Below, piece after piece: positions 52,696 through 60,552 of a stretch of 64,000 nt of DNA. Position 1 is the stretch's first letter; each line of letters opens with the position of its first letter. The position numbers were made by a program, and so were the translations under genes. The stretch comes from UBA6770 sp965661115 (GTDB lineage: Bacteria; Bacteroidota; Bacteroidia; Flavobacteriales_G; Salibacteraceae): contig CBFICO010000004.1 in NCBI GenBank assembly GCA_965661115.1, forward strand, positions 1 through 64,000, given 5' to 3'. The notes beneath the pieces were generated by a model, which had not been told where the DNA came from, did no database searches, and was given only the letters and a program-made list of their open reading frames with translations.

Positions 52696-54461
52696 TACTC
52701 CGGAATGTAGGTTTTTGTAGTTATTTTCTCATCAACTTTATCGGAAGCATCGCCTAATTCTTTAGCCATTTTCCAATGTTTTAGTGCACCTTCAGTGTCT
52801 CCGAGTTTAAAAAGAATATCGCCATAATGCTCTACCAAAACACCTTGCTTGTTTCCACCGTTATTGAGCGCCAACTCCATATATTTTTTAGCCTCGGCGT
52901 ATTCCTCATTCATAAATAAAATCCACGCATAAGTGTCTAGATAAATAGCCGATTCAGGTTCTGCCTCAATGGTTTTTTTAGACATTTCCTTAGCTTTTTC
53001 AAGTTGTTCACCGCGTAATGAAAGGTAGTAGCTGTAGTTGTTTAACACAAGTATATTGTTCGGGTCTAACTCTAACGATTTATCAAAATTTTCATCCGAT
53101 TGGGCATACTGCTCTAGATTATTGTACGCCTCACCGAGCGTTGAATAAACTTGAATGAGTAGTTCATTGTTATCGAGAATAAAATCCTTTCCGGTCTCCA
53201 ATATATCAATTGCTTCTTGATAGTTTTTCAACTGATTTGCACCAATCCCTACTAAGTAGTACAGTGTTCCTTGGTTTGGAAATAATTCTACCGCTGCTTT
53301 TCCATCTTGATACATCGATAGCCAATCTTCTTGTTCTGAGTGGATAAACAACACTCGGTTCCATACTAAAAACTGGTTTGAATCTGCCGCTAAGCTCGCT
53401 TTATACGATTTTAGGGCTTCTTTTATGTTTTTGTTTTCGTAAAGTAAATCGGCTTCAATTGCAAACAACTGAGCATTATTGGGGTGAGCTAATTTCATGG
53501 AATCTACCAGCTCAAACGTAAAACCATCAATTTTACCCGTGGCGGGGTCTTGCTTCATAATGTTGTTCAGTAAAATTCTGGTTTTGCTCTCATGCCCTAA
53601 TTCTGGATTTCTAAAAGCTTTACGGAGCAAAGCTTCTCCCTTTTCGGTGTTGCCCTCATCCATGTAATACGTTGCCATGGACAATTGCACAAAAGCATTA
53701 TTTGGATCAATTTCAAGCAGCTTTTGGTAAGTATCGGTAGCCTCTTTTTTCTTGCCCGCTTTGCGATAAACATCCGCTAAATTGTTGTAATACTTTGGAG
53801 TTCCTGGAGCCGATTCAACTAATTTCTGCGCTTCTAAAATTGCTTCATCATACTTCTTTACGCTCAACAATACCTGCTGCTTTTGCATACTCACGGGTTC
53901 AAGTAAACCAAATTGATTTTCGATTTTATCGTAAACCTTAAGTGCTTTTTTCAAGTCGTTTTGATAGAGTTGTATTCTAGCCTCACCCTCATAATAACTG
54001 AGTTCGTTTGGATACAATTCGGCAAGTTTAGAATAGGTTTCGAATGCCTTTTGGTATTGCTTAGTTTGCTCATATAAAATAGCTAAAGATTGCAGGTACC
54101 ACTTGTTCTCTGGCTCAAGAGCGGTTGCTCTTTCCAAATACATAACTGCGTCGGCGTATCTGGATTGCGATTGAAAAATGTTTGCCAACTCAAAAATACT
54201 TGCGCTATGATTGGGGTCTATGCTCAAACATTTTTGATAGTACTGCTGCGCTGCGGAAAAATTACTGAGTGCTTTTTCCCTACTGGCTTCAAAAAAATAA
54301 TTTTTGAGTTCTATCTCTTGTTTTTCAGAAAGCTGAGCCTTACTCGATTTTTGAACCTTGGTTTGTTTTGCCTCCTTATTACTAGCACAAGAGGAGATCA
54401 TAAACGCCAAAGACAATAACATCACGAAAAACGTTTTATGTATGTGCAAACGAACTTTCAA
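52695..54461 (-). CDS. TPR-repeat lipoprotein
   Basis: The 588-residue protein has a lipoprotein signal (FVMLLSLAFMISSC). About twelve to fourteen tetratricopeptide repeats cover residues 50-580, for example YYQKCLSIDPNHSASIFELA, YADAVMYLERATALEPENKWY and FDKSLELDPNNILVLNNYSYYL. It is probably an outer-membrane or periplasmic scaffold. The start is TTG at 54461, directly after the nucleotidyltransferase stop; an ATG at 54422 would still leave a lipobox. It is second in the envelope operon. Confidence 0.88.
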   Translation of the reverse strand: MKVRLHIHKTFFVMLLSLAFMISSCASNKEAKQTKVQKSSKAQLSEKQEIELKNYFFEASREKALSNFSAAQQYYQKCLSIDPNHSASIFELANIFQSQSRYADAVMYLERATALEPENKWYLQSLAILYEQTKQYQKAFETYSKLAELYPNELSYYEGEARIQLYQNDLKKALKVYDKIENQFGLLEPVSMQKQQVLLSVKKYDEAILEAQKLVESAPGTPKYYNNLADVYRKAGKKKEATDTYQKLLEIDPNNAFVQLSMATYYMDEGNTEKGEALLRKAFRNPELGHESKTRILLNNIMKQDPATGKIDGFTFELVDSMKLAHPNNAQLFAIEADLLYENKNIKEALKSYKASLAADSNQFLVWNRVLFIHSEQEDWLSMYQDGKAAVELFPNQGTLYYLVGIGANQLKNYQEAIDILETGKDFILDNNELLIQVYSTLGEAYNNLEQYAQSDENFDKSLELDPNNILVLNNYSYYLSLRGEQLEKAKEMSKKTIEAEPESAIYLDTYAWILFMNEEYAEAKKYMELALNNGGNKQGVLVEHYGDILFKLGDTEGALKHWKMAKELGDASDKVDEKITTKTYIPE

Positions 54462-55466
54462 TTAACTGCTAACTGTACTGTAATCGCTCAAACTTAAATC
54501 GTCAAATCCTTTGTTGTATTTTGCGAAATGACCAATCATAGAATTATCAATTACCGCTTGTTTTACTTCTGAATTTGTTTGAACTATAGAGTTTTTGATT
54601 ACGGTGTTTTCAATAATTGTTCCGTTGCCAATGCTCACATATGGTCCAACAACAGAATTAGTAATTTGAACATTATCACCAATAAAACAAGGCTGTGTAA
54701 TTGTCGAGTTTTCTATTGAAGCTGAGTCGGGTACGTTTAAATCCTTGGCTATAAAACCAAGCATTTGCTTATTGCTATCAACTGTGGCGTTTTTGTTTCC
54801 GCAGTCTAACCAAGCATCTACTTTACCAGGGTTAAATTTCATCCCTTTAGCAGTCATATTTCTTAGCGCATCAGGCAATTGGTACTCACCATCGTTAATG
54901 ATGTTGTTATCAATTAAAAATTGACATTCGTCTCTCAAAGTTTCTCCCGATTGGAAGAAATAGATTCCAATCATAGCCAAATCAGAAACAAACTCTTTTG
55001 GCTTTTCAACAAAATCAGTAATTACATTTTCTTCGTTCACCTTTACAACGCCAAATGCGCTAGGATCATCAATTTGCGACACCCACAAAACGCCATCCGA
55101 TCCTGTATCCATAGAAAAATCTGCTCGAAACAAGGTATCTGCAAATGCTACAATTGAGGGACCTTTTAAGCTTTCTTTTGCACACAAAATGGCATGGGCA
55201 GTGCCAAGTGCTTCGGTTTGATAGTAGATTTTACCAGTTGCTCCTAAACTGCTGGCTATATCCAATAGCTGCTTTTCAACCTCAGGACCAAAATCCCCGA
55301 TTATAAAACCTATTTCGTTTATTGAAGTACCTGCAACTTCGGCAATATCCTCTACTAATCTTTGCACTATAGGCTTTCCTGCTACCGTAATAAGTGGTTT
55401 AGGTACTGTAAGCGTATGGGGTCTCATCCTTTTCCCCTTTCCCGCCATTGGAACGATAATATTCAT
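54462..55466 (-). CDS. Sugar-phosphate nucleotidyltransferase with left-handed beta-helix
   Basis: The 334-residue protein starts NIIVPMAGKGKRMRPHTLTVPKPLITVAGKP, the nucleotide-binding loop of the RmlA/GlmU-type transferases. It has AFADTLFRADF, GVVKVNEENVITDFVEKP and AWLDCGNK. The last ~90 residues form hexapeptide-like turns (NSVVGPYVSIGNGTIIENTVIKNSIV). It probably makes an NDP-sugar for surface glycan; the sugar cannot be identified. It is first in a four-gene operon with the TPR lipoprotein, DUF4292 and EnvC-like proteins, and a TATTTTTG box at 55494-55487 (reverse) precedes it. Confidence 0.9.
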   Translation of the reverse strand: MNIIVPMAGKGKRMRPHTLTVPKPLITVAGKPIVQRLVEDIAEVAGTSINEIGFIIGDFGPEVEKQLLDIASSLGATGKIYYQTEALGTAHAILCAKESLKGPSIVAFADTLFRADFSMDTGSDGVLWVSQIDDPSAFGVVKVNEENVITDFVEKPKEFVSDLAMIGIYFFQSGETLRDECQFLIDNNIINDGEYQLPDALRNMTAKGMKFNPGKVDAWLDCGNKNATVDSNKQMLGFIAKDLNVPDSASIENSTITQPCFIGDNVQITNSVVGPYVSIGNGTIIENTVIKNSIVQTNSEVKQAVIDNSMIGHFAKYNKGFDDLSLSDYSTVSS

Positions 55467-55486
55467 GTATCTCTGGATTTAATCGG

Positions 55487-55494
55487 CAAAAATA
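55487..55494 (-). promoter_or_regulatory. -7 box of the envelope operon
   Basis: TATTTTTG on the reverse strand matches TAnnTTTG and lies 21 bases before the ATG of the nucleotidyltransferase. No clear -33 TTTG is seen. Confidence 0.35.
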
Positions 55495-55638
55495 GAGGAA
55501 TAAGCTAAGGTCTATTTAGGTATTATTTAAAGCTTTCTAAAAATACATTGTTGGTATAACATCGATTAAAAATGAAATGCGCATTTCCTTGCCATAATTA
55601 AGCATAGTATTATTATTGCAGAATACAATACTCTGCTT

Positions 55639-57276
55639 TTGCATCTAACTAAAACTATTATAAAGGCTCTACAAGCCAACCTGCTTTTGTTATTTACTCT
55701 TTATGGCGCTGCCCAGGAAAAAGTATTTCTAAATGTAAATCAAGAGGTTACAGAAGAAAAGTTTGCTTATTACACACAAGTTTCTACAAAAGACAGTAGC
55801 GGTACACATTGCTTAAAAATTACCTACAACAATGGGGCAAATTACTTTAATGGCTGTATTACCAATAGTATTTATTCCGCCGGAAAAGAACGTAAGTACG
55901 CTGGGCTGTGTAAGTGGTATTACAAAAATGGAAACTTAAAACAGGTTGCAACTTACAATGCGCAAGGCGAGTTTGATGGCAAGGTTAGCTCCTACCACGA
56001 AAACGGAAGCTTAAAAACCACGGCGGATTATAAAAATGGCATTCGAACTACCAAGAAATTGACCTTCTTTACTGAAACTGGAAATCAATACACTTTATTT
56101 CAGGAAGATTTTAAAGCCAACAACAACGATTGGGAAGTTTACCAATCTGAGTTGAATGAAGCATATATAGAAAAAGAACAATTTGTACTAACCAGTTTAA
56201 CAAATAGAGGTACTTCTCGTTACATTTCAATGCCAATTTCTGCTGGCACATACGAAATAGAACTAGAAATTGCACCACCTTCCGATAAGAGAAACGCTCC
56301 AATAAAAGGGCTTATCTACAATTACTCCAGTTGGGATAATTACAACTATTACATCATTCAAGGGAACTATTTTTCTGTTGGTAGATACGTTGATGGTGTG
56401 CATCAAATATCAGCCGATATGTTAAGTACGATGAGGGTTAAAGAGGGCGAAGAAAACACGCTTAAAATTAAGAACGAGTTAGATATCTGTCAGTATTTTA
56501 TCAATGGTGAGTTGGTGCATAAATCAAGTCCTCAGAGTATTAAATATGAAAGAGTAGGAATGATTATCGGAGGTGAGGGTACTGCCCGATTTAATAAGTT
56601 ATCTATAAAAGAAATGGCGAGTACTGGCAGCCGAATTAAACTTGACGACGAGGAGGTAAAAGGCTCGGGATCTGGTTTTTTAATTAGCCAAGATGGATAT
56701 ATCATTACAAACCATCATGTAGTTGAAGGCGCAACAAGAGTATTTGTCGAGTTCCCTGCACTTGAAGAAAGTTACCTTACTAGAGTTGTATTAAAAGACG
56801 AAACCAGTGATTTGGCTTTACTTAAAATTGATGACTCAAGTTATGTTCGTGAAGAGCCTATACCCTATATGCTTTCTAGCGATGTAAAAGATGTAGGCTC
56901 AGAGGTTTTTACACTTGGTTACCCTTTTGTGCTTTCAGGATTGGGAAAAGAAATAAAGTTTGCCGATGGTAAAATCAGTTCTAAAACTGGTTTTGACAAT
57001 GATATTTTTATTTATCAAACCACCATTCCAATTCAACCTGGAAATAGCGGTAGTCCAATGTTTGATAAAGACGGAAATGTAGTTGGCTGTATGAATGCGG
57101 TATACCGAAATGCCGATAACGTGAGTTACAGTATCAAATCGAACTTCGTTAAAACCTTTATTCAAAGTACCAACGAAAAAGTTACACTTCCTACTCAAAA
57201 TAACTTGCAGCAACTGGACCTTACCGAGAAAATCAAAAAAGTGTCGAACAACATATGTATCGTGAAAGTGCTATGA
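55639..57276 (+). CDS. Secreted trypsin-like (HtrA-type) protease with MORN-like repeats
   Basis: The 545-residue protein starts at TTG 55639 with a signal peptide (TIIKALQANLLLLFTLYGAAQ). Residues 85-140 hold MORN/YwqK-type repeats (GLCKWYYKNGNLKQVATYN, GKVSSYHENGSLKTTADYKNG). Residues ~155-325 look like a LamG-type jellyroll (DNYNYYIIQGNYFSVGRYVDG). The C-terminal ~200 residues are a serine protease with His in ITNHHVVEGATRV, Asp in DETSDLALLKID and Ser in QPGNSGSPMFDKDGNVVG. No PDZ domain is seen. The stop overlaps the next ATG (ATGA), so it is coupled to the outer-membrane gene. Confidence 0.85.
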   Translation: MHLTKTIIKALQANLLLLFTLYGAAQEKVFLNVNQEVTEEKFAYYTQVSTKDSSGTHCLKITYNNGANYFNGCITNSIYSAGKERKYAGLCKWYYKNGNLKQVATYNAQGEFDGKVSSYHENGSLKTTADYKNGIRTTKKLTFFTETGNQYTLFQEDFKANNNDWEVYQSELNEAYIEKEQFVLTSLTNRGTSRYISMPISAGTYEIELEIAPPSDKRNAPIKGLIYNYSSWDNYNYYIIQGNYFSVGRYVDGVHQISADMLSTMRVKEGEENTLKIKNELDICQYFINGELVHKSSPQSIKYERVGMIIGGEGTARFNKLSIKEMASTGSRIKLDDEEVKGSGSGFLISQDGYIITNHHVVEGATRVFVEFPALEESYLTRVVLKDETSDLALLKIDDSSYVREEPIPYMLSSDVKDVGSEVFTLGYPFVLSGLGKEIKFADGKISSKTGFDNDIFIYQTTIPIQPGNSGSPMFDKDGNVVGCMNAVYRNADNVSYSIKSNFVKTFIQSTNEKVTLPTQNNLQQLDLTEKIKKVSNNICIVKVL

Positions 57277-58079
57277 TAGGTAGAATAAGACATACACTAT
57301 TGCTCTTTTTGCTCTTTGTCGGCACAGCAGCTAGCGCCCAAATTTTTGAAGTAGATAATTCGGTTGATGCAAAATACACTCCTCCTGAAGGGTCAATTTT
57401 TAATACGGATGTAAAAGTGAGCGGTACAAAAGGTGTTTCTATGTATGCCTATAAAAACACGATTATGTTTAATATGACTGCCCTGGCTAGAGGAGCATTA
57501 GCATTAGAGTATGAACGAGCTCTAACTGGTAGTGTAGTGGTTATGGGAACCATAGGAACCACGTTGTATCAAGACTATATGAAAGTGTTTTTTGTAGATA
57601 TATTAGCCAGAGAAAGTGATGCTGTTTACGATAGAACAATTGAAGGTCCTGGCTTATTTTATGGTGCAGAGTTTAAGTTTTATTTAGGAGATGCTTTTGA
57701 TGATGAGTTTATATGTTTTGGCGTTAGAGGATTTAATTACCAATTAAGCTATACCCCGACAGCATTCAATACTGGTTACTCTAATATACCTGCCTCTGAA
57801 TTCGCCAAATACTCTGAATCGTTTACAGAAAAAAATAGAGACCTATATTTCGGTTATGGAATATCAGCAATAGCCACTAAAAACTTCGTACATGAAATTT
57901 CTTGGTATTTGGGCATTAGACAAATTAGATCGGCTGATTTTTCATTTACGGAGCTTTACGGCAGTTCATCATGGCCTGGAACTGGCTCCTACTCAATGCA
58001 AAAAACAAGAACAGATTACACACATTTAACGCCCACTTTTAATATGAGTTATAAGCTTGGCTTTGCGTTTGGCGAATAA
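57273..58079 (+). CDS. Predicted outer-membrane beta-barrel protein
   Basis: The product of about 268 residues has a signal peptide (RIRHTLLLFLLFVGTAASAQ) from the ATG at 57273. It is then rich in alternating aromatic/hydrophobic strands: LALEYERALTGSVVVMGTIG, PGLFYGAEFKFYLGD, CFGVRGFNYQLSYTP and LTPTFNMSYKLGFAFG at the end. This fits an eight-strand barrel of the DUF3575 type, but the family is unproven. The start overlaps the protease stop by 4 bases. Confidence 0.7.
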   Translation: MIGRIRHTLLLFLLFVGTAASAQIFEVDNSVDAKYTPPEGSIFNTDVKVSGTKGVSMYAYKNTIMFNMTALARGALALEYERALTGSVVVMGTIGTTLYQDYMKVFFVDILARESDAVYDRTIEGPGLFYGAEFKFYLGDAFDDEFICFGVRGFNYQLSYTPTAFNTGYSNIPASEFAKYSESFTEKNRDLYFGYGISAIATKNFVHEISWYLGIRQIRSADFSFTELYGSSSWPGTGSYSMQKTRTDYTHLTPTFNMSYKLGFAFGE

Positions 58080-58116
58080 CAACAAACAAAAATCGAAAAC
58101 AAATAACTTTTTTAAT

Positions 58117-59919
58117 ATGAGAATTACAGTAGCACTATTTCTATTCCTTAGTTTTTTTATGGGTAATGCTCAGGTTGACCCTAAAATGGTAACCTCGCCT
58201 GTGTACAAACACAACAAACCAAGGATTTACATGGAGGAGATGCTAGGAGAGGTTAACGGCGTTTACTACGTAATGTACTCCACTGCTCCAGTAAAAGTCT
58301 CAACTCTTCCTACCTTGTACATAAATATGTACGATAAAGAAGATATGACTTTGATAAAAACCAAGCCACTTATTGATCAAAACAATAAAAACCTGAAAAA
58401 AAAATACAAGGATTTTACGTTAAACAATTATTTAATAACCAAAAACGGATTGCAGTTTTTCTTTAAGAAAAAGGGAAAAAAGGGAATTCGAGATATTTAC
58501 CTAGGAACATACGATTTAAAACTAAATGCTCAAAAACAATTCGAAAAGGTTTTGAATTACAACTCCAATGATAGGAGGTTTGTGAGTTTAGCCAATAGTA
58601 ATTATCCTAACACAATCTTAGCCACGATGAATTACGCTGATGATGGCGAAAAACTTTTTATTGAATACAAAGAAATAGATAAGAATTTTGAATTGGTAAA
58701 ACGTGGTAAAGTGTTCTTGCCTTTTGAAAAAAGTGCTTCGGCAGGTAAAATTTTCAATAGAAATCGACAGGCCTTTGCAAGAAGATTATCACTTTCTGAT
58801 GGTGGTAAAATAATTACTAGCTTAAAAATAAAAGCAGAAACAACCATGAAAACAACCAAAAAAGGTAAAAGAAAAAAAGACAAATTCGCAGACGAATCTT
58901 ACATGTCAATTTTGGTTATCAATCCTAAAACCGAAGACATATTAGAAATTCCTGTAAAGCTAGACGACACAAAAAACGTGGATGATTTTAACTGGTACGC
59001 AGATGGTAAAAAAGCATTTGTGGTTGGCTTTTATTCTAACAGAACATTGGAGAGAAAAGGAAATCAGTTACATGGTGTGTTTTACATGCGTGTTGATGTT
59101 CACAGCGCTAAAACAGAACTATTGAAAACAACTAAGTTTACTGATGATTTTTTATTCAGAATAAACAACCAAAATACTCTTATTAGCAAACGAGCTAAAA
59201 AGAAAGAAAACAAAAAGGAGAGTATCAATGAATCTTTTCAAATAAGTGAAGTGATAATTGATATGGCTTCGAAAAATATAACAGCGTATTGTGAGCCAAT
59301 CTATAATTACTATGTTCAACACACCGATCAAAACGGAAATACATACACTACATATCACTCTAAGAGGGGAAGCCTTTTCTATTTTAAAATGACTGAGGAT
59401 GGTGAATTTGAACACTTTAATACAATTAGAAAATACTCGCACTGGTCTAGTGGTAGCTCTTCAGTCTGGTACAGAAGTTCGGTGTTTGTGCATCGTGGAA
59501 AAGAGGCTAAAAAAGATTATATCTTATACTCCACACAACGCATTTATAATGAACGCGATAAATCTGATGTTAGAGGTGATAAAGCGAAATGGAAAAAAAC
59601 TAAACGAGATTTTGTTATTGCCACTATTAATAACAAAACAGGTAATTACGATTTAAATTATCCACAGCAATATGACAAAAAAGACAAGAAGAATTTAGGA
59701 ATACTTGTAGATAACATATCTCAAAGCAATGGGGCGTTATACTCCTATGGAATAAAAAGGAAAATGAGGATCAGCAGATTAGTTACTGCCGTAGTCTTAG
59801 CTGTACCAACAATTTTTATTGCTCCCTATATAATTTATGTTAGTCCAAAGTCTTACTACCAAAAAGTACAACTCAACCGAATAGAGATTCAAGACGATAG
59901 CGAAGGTTCCGACTATTAA
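58117..59919 (+). CDS. Large secreted/membrane protein of unknown function
   Basis: I do not recognise this 600-residue protein. The ATG at 58117 gives a signal peptide (MRITVALFLFLSFFMGNAQ); the frame opens earlier only inside the previous gene. The body is Lys-rich and beta-rich (YMEEMLGEVNGVYYVMYST, FFKKKGKKGIRDIYLGTYD, DDFNWYADGKKAFVVGFYS), like a propeller or repeated sheet. One hydrophobic helix lies near the C-terminus (RLVTAVVLAVPTIFIAPYIIYV), followed by about 25 polar residues. It follows the barrel gene by 37 bases and ends in a strong terminator, closing a three-gene unit. Confidence 0.75.
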   Translation: MRITVALFLFLSFFMGNAQVDPKMVTSPVYKHNKPRIYMEEMLGEVNGVYYVMYSTAPVKVSTLPTLYINMYDKEDMTLIKTKPLIDQNNKNLKKKYKDFTLNNYLITKNGLQFFFKKKGKKGIRDIYLGTYDLKLNAQKQFEKVLNYNSNDRRFVSLANSNYPNTILATMNYADDGEKLFIEYKEIDKNFELVKRGKVFLPFEKSASAGKIFNRNRQAFARRLSLSDGGKIITSLKIKAETTMKTTKKGKRKKDKFADESYMSILVINPKTEDILEIPVKLDDTKNVDDFNWYADGKKAFVVGFYSNRTLERKGNQLHGVFYMRVDVHSAKTELLKTTKFTDDFLFRINNQNTLISKRAKKKENKKESINESFQISEVIIDMASKNITAYCEPIYNYYVQHTDQNGNTYTTYHSKRGSLFYFKMTEDGEFEHFNTIRKYSHWSSGSSSVWYRSSVFVHRGKEAKKDYILYSTQRIYNERDKSDVRGDKAKWKKTKRDFVIATINNKTGNYDLNYPQQYDKKDKKNLGILVDNISQSNGALYSYGIKRKMRISRLVTAVVLAVPTIFIAPYIIYVSPKSYYQKVQLNRIEIQDDSEGSDY

Positions 59920-59940
59920 CTTTCAACACAATAAAACAAA

Positions 59941-59969
59941 AAAAGGGGAGCAATTTGCTCCCCTTTTTT
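59941..59969. terminator. Bidirectional terminator between the 600-residue protein gene and hsp20
   Basis: A perfect AAAAGGGGAGCAAA-type stem pairs with TTTGCTCCCCTTTT; A-runs and T-runs flank it, so it can end both convergent transcripts. Confidence 0.9.
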
Positions 59970-59989
59970 CTTCTAACTTATCTACTTAA

Positions 59990-60418
59990 TTACGCTATCT
60001 CAATCAGCTTTGGCTTTTTAATTTCTGCCTCTGCTTGTGGAATGCTAACGCGTAAAATTCCGTTTTCGTACTTGGCGTTTATTTGTTCTTCGTTTACCTC
60101 GTTTGGTAAGGTGAAACTTCTGGAGAATGAACTGTAAGAAAACTCTCTTCGAGTGTAATTGCCATCGTTACTCTTTTCTTCGTTCTCCGATTTTTTCTCG
60201 TAAGAAACCGTTAACGTTCCATCGTTTACTTCAATGTTAAAATCCGCTTTGTTTAATCCCGGTGCTGCAAACTCTACTTCGTATTTATCGTCTGCTTTTT
60301 TAATATTAATTGCAGGATAATTACTGTTTGACCATCCGTTTGTTTTTCCAACCGCGTGATCAAAAAATTCGTCAAAAATTGAATTTACTCCTAAAGGTCT
60401 TCTTCTAATAAGTGTCAT
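59990..60418 (-). CDS. Hsp20/alpha-crystallin family small heat-shock protein
   Basis: The 142-residue chaperone holds unfolded proteins. The N-terminus has SIFDEFFDHAVG. The alpha-crystallin domain follows, with YEVEFAAPGLNKADFNIEVNDGTLTVSYEKK and FSRSFTLPNEVNEEQINAKYENGILRVSIPQ, including the AxxxxGILxVxIP-type signature. It ends KKPKLIEIA. It is a single gene. Its upstream region carries two copies of an ACTGAAAAA-type motif and no TAnnTTTG box. Confidence 0.95.
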   Translation of the reverse strand: MTLIRRRPLGVNSIFDEFFDHAVGKTNGWSNSNYPAINIKKADDKYEVEFAAPGLNKADFNIEVNDGTLTVSYEKKSENEEKSNDGNYTRREFSYSSFSRSFTLPNEVNEEQINAKYENGILRVSIPQAEAEIKKPKLIEIA

Positions 60419-60471
60419 AATTTTTAGTTTTTAAAATTTTGTTACAACCCCATCAGAACAATCAAATTGCC

Positions 60472-60530
60472 AACTAAATTTTTACTGAAAAAATGACCGT
60501 TTTAACTTTTATAAACTGAAAAATTGTCAC
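60472..60530 (-). promoter_or_regulatory. Direct repeats upstream of hsp20
   Basis: ACTGAAAAAATGAC (60486-60499) and ACTGAAAAATTGTC (60517-60530), written on the plus strand, agree at 12 of 14 positions and are 31 bases apart, about three helical turns. They lie 68-112 bases upstream of the hsp20 ATG and may be regulator sites. Confidence 0.35.
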
Positions 60531-60552
60531 TTAACCTACTGATTACCAGTCA

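Noticed and set aside
59399..59656. Open frame of 85 codons inside the 600-residue protein gene
   Set aside because: It is an out-of-frame overlap with no start context and no recognisable product.
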